Shown here one piece after another: positions 9,065-17,943 of a stretch of DNA of 64,000 bases. Position 1 is the stretch's first letter. Every line of letters begins with the position of its first letter. The translations under genes and the position numbers were made by a program. Source of the DNA: Anaerorhabdus sp036637135 (GTDB lineage: Bacteria > Bacillota_I > Bacilli_A > Erysipelotrichales > Erysipelotrichaceae); contig NZ_JAVWNC010000002.1 of NCBI RefSeq assembly GCF_036637135.1, forward strand, positions 10,819 through 74,818. The letters run 5' to 3'. The notes under the pieces were generated by a model, which was given only the letters and a program-made list of their open reading frames with translations, did not search any database and had not been told where the DNA came from.

Positions 9065-9836
9065 CAATATGTCCTCCATTTGCTTCAAAGATTTCGAAGA
9101 ATCTTTCTTCCATTGTTTTACCATTTTGGACATTCTTTAGTGTATCTACGCATACCATTTCACCATTAATCACAATACCCACACGATCACATATCTTTTC
9201 AACTAAGCTAAAGATATGAGTTGATACAATAATGCTCTTGCCTTGTCTTTTAAGCTCTAATAAGAAATCTGTAACAACTTTCGCTGTTAAGATATCTAAA
9301 CCGTTTGTTGGTTCATCAAAGATAATAATATCTGGATCATTAACTAGTGAGATTACGATTGATATTTTTTGTTTCATACCCGTTGATAAATTCTCAACCT
9401 TTACTTCCGCAAACTCATCAATGCCGAAACGTTTGAATAAATATTCTTTTCTTTGTTTACATGTTTCTGTATCAACGCCATGTAAATTACTGAAAAAATC
9501 AAATAAATAATTTGGTGTAAAGAAGTCTTCTAACTTCAATTCGCTAGTTAAAAATCCAATTTTTCCTCTTACTTCTCCCGCTTGTTTTACAATACTACTA
9601 CCATCAATCAAAGCGTCTCCTGAGTCTGGTTTAATCAATGTTGCAATCATACGTAATGTTGTTGTCTTCCCAGCACCATTTGGTCCTAATAAACCAAATA
9701 TTTCACCTCGATATGCTTCAAACGAAATTCCATTTACTGCAATCTTTTTCTTATCTTTTGTTTTTTCTAATTTCATTTGTTTTTTAGAAAGTATAAATGT
9801 TTTCTTTAATCTTTCAACTTTTAATATTGTTTCCAT
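9057..9836 (-). CDS. ABC transporter ATP-binding protein (NatA-like)
   Basis: This 259-residue cytoplasmic ATPase powers the adjacent permease. Walker A is GPNGAGKTTT, the signature is LSTGMKQK, Walker B is IIIFDEPTNGLD, and the switch His is in VSTHIFS. The LSTGMKQ form and the overall layout are typical of the ABC-2 exporter group (NatA, DrrA). It begins 8 bases after the DUF3169 gene and ends inside the permease start, so XRE - DUF3169 - ATPase - permease form one operon. Confidence 0.9.
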   Translation of the reverse strand: METILKVERLKKTFILSKKQMKLEKTKDKKKIAVNGISFEAYRGEIFGLLGPNGAGKTTTLRMIATLIKPDSGDALIDGSSIVKQAGEVRGKIGFLTSELKLEDFFTPNYLFDFFSNLHGVDTETCKQRKEYLFKRFGIDEFAEVKVENLSTGMKQKISIVISLVNDPDIIIFDEPTNGLDILTAKVVTDFLLELKRQGKSIIVSTHIFSLVEKICDRVGIVINGEMVCVDTLKNVQNGKTMEERFFEIFEANGGHIDA

Positions 9837-9843
9837 GTCATCC

Positions 9844-10617
9844 TCATTTCTTTTTGAATTCTAATTCTCGAACCTTTTTTAAATAACTGATCGTTTGAGT
9901 AAGCCATCCGATACCAATTAATAATACAAATACATATGAATCTGGTTGAAACATACCGATAAATAATGCAACTACCATTACATAAGACAATACTTTCTGT
10001 GTTAACTTAAAAGAATAATAACTCGCTTCACCAATAATTTTTCTTTCGTTCTCATCAGCACTTTCCAACCAAACAGTTTCAAATTTCTTTTCAAGAGCAT
10101 ATCCTTTTTTCTCTGGATAAATCTTTTTAATTAAATCAACTGTTTTAACTTGAAGACAAGTACTTACAATCACATAAATTATGAAATAAAGCACTGTTAT
10201 TATACCTAGTGAAATAGAATATTTACTTAAAAATGAAGACTCACTTCTTTCCCAATACGACATCATTGGAATTACCAACCCCATCATAACCATTCCAATT
10301 ACACTTCCTACTGAATTCAATGAAGAAACCATAGAAAGTTCTTTATCAGCGAGTAGATATATTTCTTCATCTTCATCATTTGATAATCTAACCAATTTCT
10401 TTGATTTATAATATTTTGCTATGGTTACAATTGTTAGGATTAGTAAGACACATAAAGATAGCGTACAAATAAAAGTCGGTAGCAATTTAAATATCCAACC
10501 AAGATTCCAATCTAGATATCTACTTTGCATTGCAATAAATCCACCAGCTCCACCTACAAAAGCCGCCATCGCAGTTATCCCCAAATATCGATAAAATGAT
10601 TTTTTTCTACTATTCAT
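9844..10617 (-). CDS. DUF3169-like membrane protein
   Basis: This 257-residue integral membrane protein has about six hydrophobic segments: two near the N-terminus, two in the middle and two close together near the C-terminus. It resembles DUF3169 proteins, which are repeatedly found between a small XRE regulator and an ABC exporter in Firmicutes. The start is placed at MNSRKK because GAGGAGG lies 6 bases before that ATG; the frame is open further upstream but without a site. It overlaps the XRE gene by 8 bases. Function is unknown: it may be a third exporter subunit, an immunity protein, or a membrane partner of the regulator. The DUF assignment is from memory of the family. Confidence 0.7.
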   Translation of the reverse strand: MNSRKKSFYRYLGITAMAAFVGGAGGFIAMQSRYLDWNLGWIFKLLPTFICTLSLCVLLILTIVTIAKYYKSKKLVRLSNDEDEEIYLLADKELSMVSSLNSVGSVIGMVMMGLVIPMMSYWERSESSFLSKYSISLGIITVLYFIIYVIVSTCLQVKTVDLIKKIYPEKKGYALEKKFETVWLESADENERKIIGEASYYSFKLTQKVLSYVMVVALFIGMFQPDSYVFVLLIGIGWLTQTISYLKKVRELEFKKK

Positions 10618-10822
10618 TTTCATCCTCCTCATAATCAAATATTTCTTCTACATTTACTTCAAATACTTTCGCGATTTTTAGAGCTAATACAATACTAGGA
10701 TGATAATCGCCGCACTCAATTGAACTGATAGTCTGCCTTGATGCACCTACTAATCTTCCCAATTCTTGTTGATTAATACCTTTAACTATTCGATACTCTT
10801 TTACTTTGTTCAATAAGGCCAT
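10610..10822 (-). CDS. Small XRE-family transcriptional regulator
   Basis: This is a 70-residue DNA-binding protein that is almost entirely one helix-turn-helix domain. QQELGRLVGASRQTISSIE is the classic HTH_3 core, followed by the dimer helix (ALKIAKVFEVNVEEIF). The start MALLNKVK has an AAAGGAG site 6 bases upstream; the open frame beyond it overlaps the promoter and is rejected. It is the first gene of the operon, and its promoter has two copies of an 18-bp dyad, so autoregulation is likely. Regulators of this tiny class often control a neighbouring ABC exporter. Confidence 0.88.
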   Translation of the reverse strand: MALLNKVKEYRIVKGINQQELGRLVGASRQTISSIECGDYHPSIVLALKIAKVFEVNVEEIFDYEEDENE

Positions 10823-10836
10823 TGATATCTCCTTTC

Positions 10837-10854
10837 TGCCAAGTATTCTTGTCA
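10837..10854 (-). promoter_or_regulatory. Operator copy 1 for the XRE regulator
   Basis: The minus strand reads TGACAAGAATACTTGGCA, an imperfect palindrome with the symmetric form TGnCAAGnATnCTTGnCA. It lies between the -10 box and the ribosome binding site, over the likely start of transcription. It is identical to copy 2. Confidence 0.65.
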
Positions 10855-10860
10855 TACATA

Positions 10861-10889
10861 AATATACACTTGCCAAGTATTCTTGTCAA
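10861..10889 (-). promoter_or_regulatory. Promoter of the XRE-DUF3169-ABC operon
   Basis: On the minus strand, -35 TTGACA (10884-10889) and -10 TATATT (10861-10866) are separated by exactly 17 bases. The consensus -35 makes this one of the strongest-looking promoters in the window. Operator copy 2 overlaps the -35 and spacer, and copy 1 lies downstream of the -10. Confidence 0.8.
10871..10888 (-). promoter_or_regulatory. Operator copy 2 for the XRE regulator
   Basis: An exact second copy of the 18-bp dyad (TGACAAGAATACTTGGCA on the minus strand), 34 bases from copy 1. It covers five bases of the -35 box and the start of the spacer, an arrangement expected to block RNA polymerase. Confidence 0.65.
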
Positions 10890-10896
10890 TAATAAA

Positions 10897-10920
10897 AGCT
10901 GCAACTTTTCAGTTACAGCT
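10897..10920 (-). terminator. Intrinsic terminator of glgB-glgP
   Basis: A 10-bp stem (AGCTGTAACT pairing with AGTTGCAGCT through one U-G pair) with a GAAA loop is followed by TTTTATTATT on the minus strand, 5 bases past the glgP stop. Confidence 0.88.
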
Positions 10921-10925
10921 CCATT

Positions 10926-13328
10926 TTATATTTTTACTTGGTGAATATGCCAAATATCATCAGCATATTGTTTAATTGTTCTATCTGATGAGAAGTAACC
11001 CGATTTCGCAATATTGATTAGACATGATTTTGCCCATCCTGCTTGATCTCTGTACTTCACTTCAACTGCTTCTTGCGCTTTTACATACGCATCAAAATCA
11101 GCTAATAGTAAGTATTCATCATTACGATACAATAACTCATCATAAATAATCTTAAATTCTTCTTTATTGCTTGACCATGTACCATCAATTAATGAATCAA
11201 CTGCGTGTTTAATACGCTCATCTTTTTCATAGTATTGACGTGCTTGGTATGTTGGTTTAATTGCCATAACTTCATCTACTGTTAATCCAAAGATTACATC
11301 ATTATCTCTTCCAACTAGTTCATCAATCTCTACATTGGCTCCATCTAATGTACCCAATGTAAGTGCACCATTCATCATAAACTTCATATTACCTGTTCCA
11401 CTTGCTTCTTTACCAGCCGTAGAAATTTGTTCAGAAACATCTGCAGCATTCATCAATACTTCTGCGATTGATACACTGTAGTTAGGTATAAATACAACTT
11501 TCAATTTATCATTAACTTGTGGATCATTGTTGATAACCATTGATAATTTATTAATGAGTTTGATTACTTTCTTAGCAAATACATAAGCTGGTGCAGCTTT
11601 AGCTGCAAAGATGTATGTTCTAGGTTCAATTGAATAAGTAGGATCACTCTTTAAACGTTGATATTGATATATAATATGCAATACATTTAATAATTGACGC
11701 TTATAAGCATGAAGACGTTTTGCTTGAACATCAAAGATTGTATTTGGATTAACTTCAATACCTGTTTTATCCAGTATTACTTTCGCAAGAATTTCTTTAC
11801 GTTGTTGTTTAACAACCAAGAAATCTTTTTGAAGTTTTGTATCTTCTACATGTTTCATTAAATTTTCAATGTGATCAAAATCACTTAAGAATTCATCCCC
11901 AATAGTTTCCGAAATTAACTTCGTTAATTGTGGATTTGAATAGTATAACCATCTTCTTTGTGTAATACCATTTGTTTTATTGTTAAAACGTTCTGAATAA
12001 ATCTTCACAAAGTCTTTGAATAAATCTTTCTTGATTATTTCACTATGTATTTGCGCAACTCCATTGATGCTATGGCTTCCAATTACCGCAAGATTTGCCA
12101 TATGAACTTGGTTATCACGAATTATCGCTACACGATAAGCCATGTCATTATCACCTGGATATTCTTCACGCACAACATTTTGGAAACGAGCATTAATTTC
12201 TTCGATAATCATGTAAATACGTGGTAGTAATTGTCTTACATAATCAACTGGCCATTTTTCCAATGCTTCTTGTAGAATTGTATGATTTGTATAAGCCATA
12301 ACTTTAACTACAATATTCCATGCATCCATCCACTCATAATGATGTTCATCCATTAAGATTCGCATTAATTCAGGAATCGCAAGAACTGGATGTGTATCAT
12401 TTAATTGAATCGCAACTTTATCAGCTAAATTATCCAAATTTGGGTAAACACGTAAGTGTGCACGAATGATTGCATTTAGTCCTGCACATACAAAGAAGTA
12501 TTGTTGTTTCAAACGAAGAATTTTTCCTTCAGGTGTTGAATCATCAGGATAAACATTCAAACAAATTTCTTGTACTTCTGCTAAGTATTTTCTGAAATCT
12601 TTATTTGCTGGAATAATTTCACTTGCTTCTGCCGACCACAAACGTAATGTATTTGTTTCGTTTGTACCTCTACCAATAATAGGCATATCATATGGAACTG
12701 CTGTGATATGTTCACAATCAACATGATCAAATACGAAATGACCGTGTTCATCTTGACTTACATTCACATGACCACCAAACTTAATATCCACTGCGTGTTT
12801 AGGTTTACGAACTTCCCAAACATTGCCTAGTCTTAACCATTGGTCGGGTACTTCTACTTGATTTCCTTCACTATCAATTTTTTGTTTAAACAATCCATAT
12901 TGATATCGAATACAGTTACCATTACCTGGCAAACGAAGAGAAGCTAATGAATCAAGGAAACACGCCGCTAATCGTCCTAATCCACCATTACCTAATCCTG
13001 CATCTGATTCTAAATCTTCAAGTTCATTGATATCAATTCCAATTTCTTCTAAACCTTCTTTAACAATGTTATAAATACCTAAGTTCATTAAGTTATTTGT
13101 AAGCAATCTTCCAATTAAGAATTCCATCGAGAAGTAAAACATTTGCTTATCTTCACTCTTCGCAACTTTTTCTTTAGATGCTTTCCAATTTAAACTTGCA
13201 TATTCACGAACCATTTCACCCAATGCCATGTACTTTTCTGTACGATGAGATTGCTCAATTGAACGTCCATACATTTCCGCAACTCTTAACTCAAACTCTT
13301 TAATAAATTCTTCTTTACTTTTAAACAT
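10926..13328 (-). CDS. glgP: Glycogen/maltodextrin phosphorylase (GT35)
   Basis: This enzyme releases glucose-1-phosphate from the ends of glycogen or maltodextrin chains, using pyridoxal phosphate. It has 800 residues, the usual length. The PLP-lysine region is EASGTGNMKFMMNGALTLG near residue 640. Other conserved blocks are DAGLGNGGLGRLAACFLDS and QLNDTHP (active-site loop). It starts 8 bases after the branching enzyme stop, so glgB-glgP are cotranscribed and end at the hairpin downstream. Its product is converted to glucose-6-phosphate by the phosphoglucomutase encoded upstream of glgB. Confidence 0.96.
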   Translation of the reverse strand: MFKSKEEFIKEFELRVAEMYGRSIEQSHRTEKYMALGEMVREYASLNWKASKEKVAKSEDKQMFYFSMEFLIGRLLTNNLMNLGIYNIVKEGLEEIGIDINELEDLESDAGLGNGGLGRLAACFLDSLASLRLPGNGNCIRYQYGLFKQKIDSEGNQVEVPDQWLRLGNVWEVRKPKHAVDIKFGGHVNVSQDEHGHFVFDHVDCEHITAVPYDMPIIGRGTNETNTLRLWSAEASEIIPANKDFRKYLAEVQEICLNVYPDDSTPEGKILRLKQQYFFVCAGLNAIIRAHLRVYPNLDNLADKVAIQLNDTHPVLAIPELMRILMDEHHYEWMDAWNIVVKVMAYTNHTILQEALEKWPVDYVRQLLPRIYMIIEEINARFQNVVREEYPGDNDMAYRVAIIRDNQVHMANLAVIGSHSINGVAQIHSEIIKKDLFKDFVKIYSERFNNKTNGITQRRWLYYSNPQLTKLISETIGDEFLSDFDHIENLMKHVEDTKLQKDFLVVKQQRKEILAKVILDKTGIEVNPNTIFDVQAKRLHAYKRQLLNVLHIIYQYQRLKSDPTYSIEPRTYIFAAKAAPAYVFAKKVIKLINKLSMVINNDPQVNDKLKVVFIPNYSVSIAEVLMNAADVSEQISTAGKEASGTGNMKFMMNGALTLGTLDGANVEIDELVGRDNDVIFGLTVDEVMAIKPTYQARQYYEKDERIKHAVDSLIDGTWSSNKEEFKIIYDELLYRNDEYLLLADFDAYVKAQEAVEVKYRDQAGWAKSCLINIAKSGYFSSDRTIKQYADDIWHIHQVKI

Positions 13329-13336
13329 GATTCACT

Positions 13337-15229
13337 CTATCCCTTCGTGTCTTTTTTAACAGCTTTTTTTGCTGTTTTCTTTTCTACTACAATCTTCGAT
13401 TTGTCAAATTGAAGTACTAATGCACCAAACGGAGCTAAACGAACTGTAATACTATTCTCTAATTGATTACATTTCACTTTCTTACTTCGTATTGGTTTAA
13501 AATTACACATATTGCATCCATCATAAATGTCTTTTTCTGAATTAATCAACTCAGTGTATGTCCCTTTATGTGGAACTCCAAGTGTAAATTCTTCATGAGC
13601 AACAGGTGTCATATTCAATATCGTTAATAAGATTTCATTTTCATCTTCACGATAATATGAATAAATACTTAATTCTGCATTATCTGCATCAATCCATTTG
13701 AATCCTTTTAAATCATAATCATATTTACTTAATGCTGGATGGTGCAAATAAATTTGATTTAAATCTGTAAAGAATCTTAAGAAACTATCATGTCTTGGGT
13801 ATCCCAATAGGAACCAATCCACTTCTCTCGCTTCATCAAATTCTCTAAACATTCCGATTTCATTACCCATGAAATTTAATTTCTTTCCAGGGTGAGTCAT
13901 CATGTAAATATATAAGTTACGTACTTGGGAGAATTTTTGGTCGTAGTCTCCCCACATGCGATCAACGATTGTTTTCTTACCATGCACAACCTCATCATGA
14001 GATAGTGGCATGACAAATCTTTCTGAATAGAAATACGCCATTGAGAATGATAAATTATTGTGATGATATTTACGATAGATAGGATCACGTGCATAATAAC
14101 TCAACGTATCATTCATCCATCCTAAATCCCACTTATAATCAAACCCCAGACCCATATCCAATGTAGTTTGAGTTACTTTAGGAAAATCACTACTATCTTC
14201 TGCGATCAACATAACTTCAGGATAAGTTTTACTTAAGTAATAATTCAAGCGACGAATGAACGCTAATGCACCCTCATTTGTACCTCTATCTTTATTACCT
14301 TCCCAGAAAATCATATTCGCTACCGCATCAATACGAATACCATCAATGTGATATTGATCACACCAGAAAGCTGCACTACTGATTAAGAATGAACGTACTT
14401 CATCACTCCACAAATCAAAATTACATGTACCCCATTGACTATTTGCATCATTTGGATTTTTATACTCATACAATGGTTGCCCATCAAATTCTCTTAATCC
14501 ATGATTATCTTTTACAAAGTGTACCGGAACCATATCAAGAATAACACCAATATCTTCTTTATGACATGCCTCAACAAAATGAGCAAATTGTTTAGGATTA
14601 CCATAGCGTGATGTACATGAGAAATACCCATTTGCTTGATATCCCCATGAACCATCAAATGGATGTTCATTAAGAGGCATTAATTCGATGTGCGTAAATC
14701 CATGTTCTTTCACATAAGGAATCAATTGATTCTCTAATTCTTCATAAGTAAACCAGTTATCATTTTCATAACGTTTCCAAGATCCTGCATGTACCTCATA
14801 GATACTCATTGGTTGATCAAAGTGCTTATTACGTTTCTTCATCCACTTTTGATCTTTCCATACGAGATTATCCAATTGAACAATCTTTGATGCTGTACCT
14901 GGACGTGTTTCACCATAGAATGCATAAGGATCTGCTTTATCCATTACATTATCATTACTATCTGTAATACGATATTTGTAAGTTTCCCACTCTTTAATAC
15001 CTGGTATAAATAAACTCCAAATACCTTTGTCAGTGATTCTTTCCATGAGATGTTCTTTTCCATCCCATTCATTGAATCCACCAACTACTTCTATTTCCTT
15101 AGCGTGCGGTGCGTAAACTGTAAAACGAACACCTTCTTCAGACTCATAGCAAAAATGAGCACCGAATAATTTGTGGGAATCAACGGAATGCCCTTGATGA
15201 AAGCTTTCTATTATTGTTGTGTAGGTCAT
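13337..15229 (-). CDS. glgB: 1,4-alpha-glucan branching enzyme (GH13)
   Basis: This enzyme transfers short alpha-1,4 chains to form alpha-1,6 branches in glycogen. It has 630 residues. A CBM48-like N-terminal domain (about 20-115) precedes the barrel. Branching-enzyme motifs are ELMPLNEHPFDGSWGYQ, nucleophile Asp in GIRIDAVANMIFWE, Glu in LIAEDSSDFP, and PLSHDEVVHGKKT. The last 18 residues or so are lysine-rich (VEKKTAKKAVKKDTKG), an unusual basic tail not needed for catalysis. A GGGGGG run lies before the ATG. No glgC, glgD or glgA is present here, so glycogen synthesis must be completed from elsewhere. Confidence 0.95.
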   Translation of the reverse strand: MTYTTIIESFHQGHSVDSHKLFGAHFCYESEEGVRFTVYAPHAKEIEVVGGFNEWDGKEHLMERITDKGIWSLFIPGIKEWETYKYRITDSNDNVMDKADPYAFYGETRPGTASKIVQLDNLVWKDQKWMKKRNKHFDQPMSIYEVHAGSWKRYENDNWFTYEELENQLIPYVKEHGFTHIELMPLNEHPFDGSWGYQANGYFSCTSRYGNPKQFAHFVEACHKEDIGVILDMVPVHFVKDNHGLREFDGQPLYEYKNPNDANSQWGTCNFDLWSDEVRSFLISSAAFWCDQYHIDGIRIDAVANMIFWEGNKDRGTNEGALAFIRRLNYYLSKTYPEVMLIAEDSSDFPKVTQTTLDMGLGFDYKWDLGWMNDTLSYYARDPIYRKYHHNNLSFSMAYFYSERFVMPLSHDEVVHGKKTIVDRMWGDYDQKFSQVRNLYIYMMTHPGKKLNFMGNEIGMFREFDEAREVDWFLLGYPRHDSFLRFFTDLNQIYLHHPALSKYDYDLKGFKWIDADNAELSIYSYYREDENEILLTILNMTPVAHEEFTLGVPHKGTYTELINSEKDIYDGCNMCNFKPIRSKKVKCNQLENSITVRLAPFGALVLQFDKSKIVVEKKTAKKAVKKDTKG

Positions 15230-15346
15230 AAATACCCCCCTAAATATAGCTACATTTTACCATTATTAGATATAAATTAATACCATAATTTGTTTTTTAC
15301 CATGTTTTCTACTCGTTCAATAATCAGTATATTTCACAAAAGAAAA

Positions 15347-15366
15347 GAGTAAGATTTCTCTTACTC
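15347..15366 (-). terminator. Intrinsic terminator of the phosphoglucomutase gene
   Basis: A perfect 8-bp stem GAGTAAGA/TCTTACTC with a 4-base loop is followed by TTTTCTTTTG on the minus strand, 4 bases past the stop. Confidence 0.9.
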
Positions 15367-15370
15367 CTAA

Positions 15371-17071
15371 TTATGCAGTGATTTCTTTCATTGCAGCGTG
15401 ATACATACCTGCTTTTTCTTTGGAATCTTCCATGCTTTCACCCTTAACACAGAAGTAAATTTTACATTTAGGTTCTGTACCACTAGGACGAACTGCAATC
15501 CAACTTCCATCTTCAAGATAATACTTTAATACATCAGAAGGAGTGAATCCTTCCAGTTTACCAATCTTACCATCTTTGAAGTATTCTAATGTACCATAAT
15601 CTTCCCAACCAATTACTTTCTTTAAGGCAATTTCTTTAAGACGATTTTCACGTAATGAAGAGATAATGTGTTTAATCTTCATTGCACCTTCTTGTCCTGC
15701 AAGTGTAATTGATACTTGAGATTCATCATAGTAACCCAGTTTTTCATATAAATCATTTAATACATCGACAAGTGTTTTACCTTCTTGTTTATAATAAGCC
15801 GCAGCTTCAGCTAACATAAGACAAGCCTGTTGTGCATCTTTATCACGCACAAATGGTGATATCAATGAGCCATAACTTTCTTCATATCCAAAGACATATT
15901 CACGATCATGATTTAATTCATATTTCGCAACTTTTTCACCAATGAATTTGAATCCTGTTAATGTCTTTTCTGTTGTGACATTATAACTATCCGCAATCTT
16001 CTCACCTAAGTCACCTGTAACAACTGTGTTAAACATAACTGCATTGCTTGGCATTTTATTTTGTTTCTTAAGTTGACTGAAGATATATTCAATTAAGATT
16101 GCCCCTGATTGATTACCTGTTAACACAACATATTCATTTCCTTGTTTAACGCCTACTCCCATACGGTCTGCATCTGGATCACATACAAGAATAATATCCG
16201 CATCATTCTTTTTTGCATATTCAAGCGCTAATTCATAAGCACCTGCTTCTTCTGGATTTGGTGTTTTTGTATTTGAGAAATCAGGATCTGGACTACATTG
16301 CTCAAGAACAGGGATGCAATTGTATCCAGCTAAATCATATAACTTTCTTACCGGAACATTTGCAGTACCATGTTCTGGTGAGAACACAATCTTGATATCT
16401 TTTTTAACATCTTTATTTAGTTGAATATCCAATACTGCTTGGATATACTTTTCATCAATTTCTTCTCCAATGATGTGGATTAGTTTCTCTTGTTCACTTG
16501 TTGGATTTGCTCCAATTGATAATTCATCTTCTATTGCATTCACAAGGTTAATCACTTGGCTTGCAAGTGCTGGTACAAGTTGACATCCTTTATCATCATA
16601 AAGTTTATAACCATTATATTCTTTTGGATTATGCGAAGCAGTGATCATAATACCACCAAAACAATTTAAAGTACGAACCGCAAATGAAAGTTCTGGTGTT
16701 GGTCTTAAACTTTCAAATACATAGGATTGAATATTATAAGTCGCAAGAACACGAGCAGAATCCATCGCAAATTCTTTAGACATATGGCGATTATCATATC
16801 CAATAGCTACTCCACGATGACATGCTTCAGGTCCATTTGAAACAATGTATTGTGCAAACCCAGCATTCGCTTTACGAATAGTATGAATATTAATTTTATT
16901 TGTTCCAGCACCTAACACACCACGCATACCTGCAGTACCGAATTCAATGTTCGTGTAGAACGCATCTCCTTTTGCTGCATCATCCATTTTAAGTAATTCT
17001 TCTTTTAACTTTGGATCAATGTTCGCGTTGTTTAACCAACGTTCAAAATTCATTTCAATTTTCTTATCCAT
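15371..17071 (-). CDS. pgcA: Alpha-phosphoglucomutase / phosphohexomutase
   Basis: This enzyme interconverts glucose-1-phosphate and glucose-6-phosphate, linking glycogen breakdown to glycolysis and to UDP-glucose for the envelope. It has 566 residues and four domains. The phosphoserine loop is IMITASHNPKEYNG, the metal loop is CDPDADRMG, the sugar loop is FGYEESYGS, and the phosphate-binding loop is VRPSGTEPK. The length and the long N-terminus match the PgcA subgroup rather than GlmM. It has its own terminator before the glgB promoter region, so it is a separate unit that works with glgB-glgP. Confidence 0.93.
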   Translation of the reverse strand: MDKKIEMNFERWLNNANIDPKLKEELLKMDDAAKGDAFYTNIEFGTAGMRGVLGAGTNKINIHTIRKANAGFAQYIVSNGPEACHRGVAIGYDNRHMSKEFAMDSARVLATYNIQSYVFESLRPTPELSFAVRTLNCFGGIMITASHNPKEYNGYKLYDDKGCQLVPALASQVINLVNAIEDELSIGANPTSEQEKLIHIIGEEIDEKYIQAVLDIQLNKDVKKDIKIVFSPEHGTANVPVRKLYDLAGYNCIPVLEQCSPDPDFSNTKTPNPEEAGAYELALEYAKKNDADIILVCDPDADRMGVGVKQGNEYVVLTGNQSGAILIEYIFSQLKKQNKMPSNAVMFNTVVTGDLGEKIADSYNVTTEKTLTGFKFIGEKVAKYELNHDREYVFGYEESYGSLISPFVRDKDAQQACLMLAEAAAYYKQEGKTLVDVLNDLYEKLGYYDESQVSITLAGQEGAMKIKHIISSLRENRLKEIALKKVIGWEDYGTLEYFKDGKIGKLEGFTPSDVLKYYLEDGSWIAVRPSGTEPKCKIYFCVKGESMEDSKEKAGMYHAAMKEITA

Positions 17072-17096
17072 TACGTTTTCTCCTTAGTAGAAAAAA

Positions 17097-17120
17097 GGAA
17101 GACACCAAAAGGCATCTTCC
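17097..17120 (-). terminator. Intrinsic terminator of ptsH
   Basis: A 10-bp stem (GGAAGATGCC pairing with GGTGTCTTCC through two G-U pairs) with a TTTT loop is followed by TTTTTTCTAC on the minus strand. Confidence 0.88.
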
Positions 17121-17138
17121 TTAATTATTATTTTTACT

Positions 17139-17405
17139 CTATGCGATGACTTTTTGAGCACGTAGTACTTCTTCGATAGTTTTGATAGCGATTTCTTCAT
17201 CTTCACCTTCGCAAGAAACTACTACTTCAGATTGAGTAGGAATACCTAATGACATTACACCCATAATAGATTTCATGTTCACAGTACGTCCTTTATAAGC
17301 CACTTTGACTTCACTTTTGAATTTACTTGCTGCATTAACTGCTACTGTTGCAGGACGAGCATGTAATCCAACAGGGTCAATTACCAACACTGAAATTTGT
17401 TTCAT
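17139..17405 (-). CDS. ptsH: Phosphocarrier protein HPr
   Basis: HPr carries phosphate from enzyme I to the sugar-specific PTS proteins; the 88-residue length is standard. The phosphorylated His is in GLHARPA at about residue 15, and the regulatory Ser-46 region (NMKSIMGVMSLG) is intact, so HPr kinase/CcpA control is probably present. The start MKQISV has AGGAGG 9 bases upstream; the earlier in-frame codon overlaps the promoter. Enzyme I (ptsI) is not next to it, so HPr is monocistronic with its own promoter and terminator. It would serve the mannose-family PTS at 35.8-39.1 kb. Confidence 0.95.
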   Translation of the reverse strand: MKQISVLVIDPVGLHARPATVAVNAASKFKSEVKVAYKGRTVNMKSIMGVMSLGIPTQSEVVVSCEGEDEEIAIKTIEEVLRAQKVIA

Positions 17406-17433
17406 CTTCTTAATCCTCCTGTATACTAACTTC

Positions 17434-17462
17434 ATTTTAAACTATATTTTGATAAACTACAA
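17434..17462 (-). promoter_or_regulatory. Promoter of ptsH
   Basis: On the minus strand, -35 TTGTAG (17457-17462) and -10 TAAAAT (17434-17439) are 17 bases apart, 28 bases before the HPr ATG. It starts inside the end of the preceding rlmH region, separating HPr from the long operon upstream. Confidence 0.7.
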
Positions 17463-17466
17463 GAAG

Positions 17467-17943
17467 TTACTTGTGATAATTTTCATTTTTTCGTATTTTG
17501 TAACTACGATAGATTTGTTCAACCAACAATAATCGAACCATTTGATGTGGAAAAGTACAGTTAGATAAGCACCAACGCACATTTGCACGCTGTATTACTT
17601 GTTCACTATAACCCATTGATCCCGCAATCACAAATGTAACTTTACTTGACTGATATGTCGATATTTCATCTAATTTTTGACTAATTTCTTCAGAACTAAA
17701 GTTTTTACCATGTAAATCCAAACAAATTACTACTTCATCATCCTTAATTCTTGATAGAATTGCTTCTCCTTCTTTTTGCTTTACAATCTCTTGTTCTGCA
17801 ATCGATGCATTGGGAGCACAAGCACCATCAGGAACCTCCATGATTTCTATCTTTGTATAAGGACCTAAACGCTTAACATACTCTTGTATCCCATCGTTGA
17901 AGTATTTTTCTTTTATTTTCCCAACCGCAACGATTTTTATCAT
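17467..17943 (-). CDS. rlmH: 23S rRNA pseudouridine-1915 N3-methyltransferase RlmH
   Basis: This is a 158-residue SPOUT-class methyltransferase that methylates pseudouridine 1915 in helix 69 of 23S rRNA on 70S ribosomes, using SAM. The N-terminus (MIKIVAVGKIKEKY), the central FVIAGSMGYSE (SAM-binding knot) and the C-terminal TFPHQMVRLLLVEQIYR and YHK end are all diagnostic. The start overlaps the htrA stop by 4 bases. The order walJ-htrA-rlmH is conserved in Firmicutes, and this is the last gene of the long run from rpsF. Confidence 0.95.
   Translation of the reverse strand: MIKIVAVGKIKEKYFNDGIQEYVKRLGPYTKIEIMEVPDGACAPNASIAEQEIVKQKEGEAILSRIKDDEVVICLDLHGKNFSSEEISQKLDEISTYQSSKVTFVIAGSMGYSEQVIQRANVRWCLSNCTFPHQMVRLLLVEQIYRSYKIRKNENYHK

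Noticed and set aside
9065..9133. N-terminal extension of the ABC-2 permease
   Set aside because: The extra 23 codons lie inside the ATPase gene, have no ribosome binding site and are not membrane-like; the ATG at 9064 has GGAGG and fits the family.
10837..10888. Two identical 18-bp repeats as a minimal CRISPR array
   Set aside because: Only two copies, a 16-base spacer, no cas genes, and the repeats bracket a perfect promoter; operator sites explain them better.
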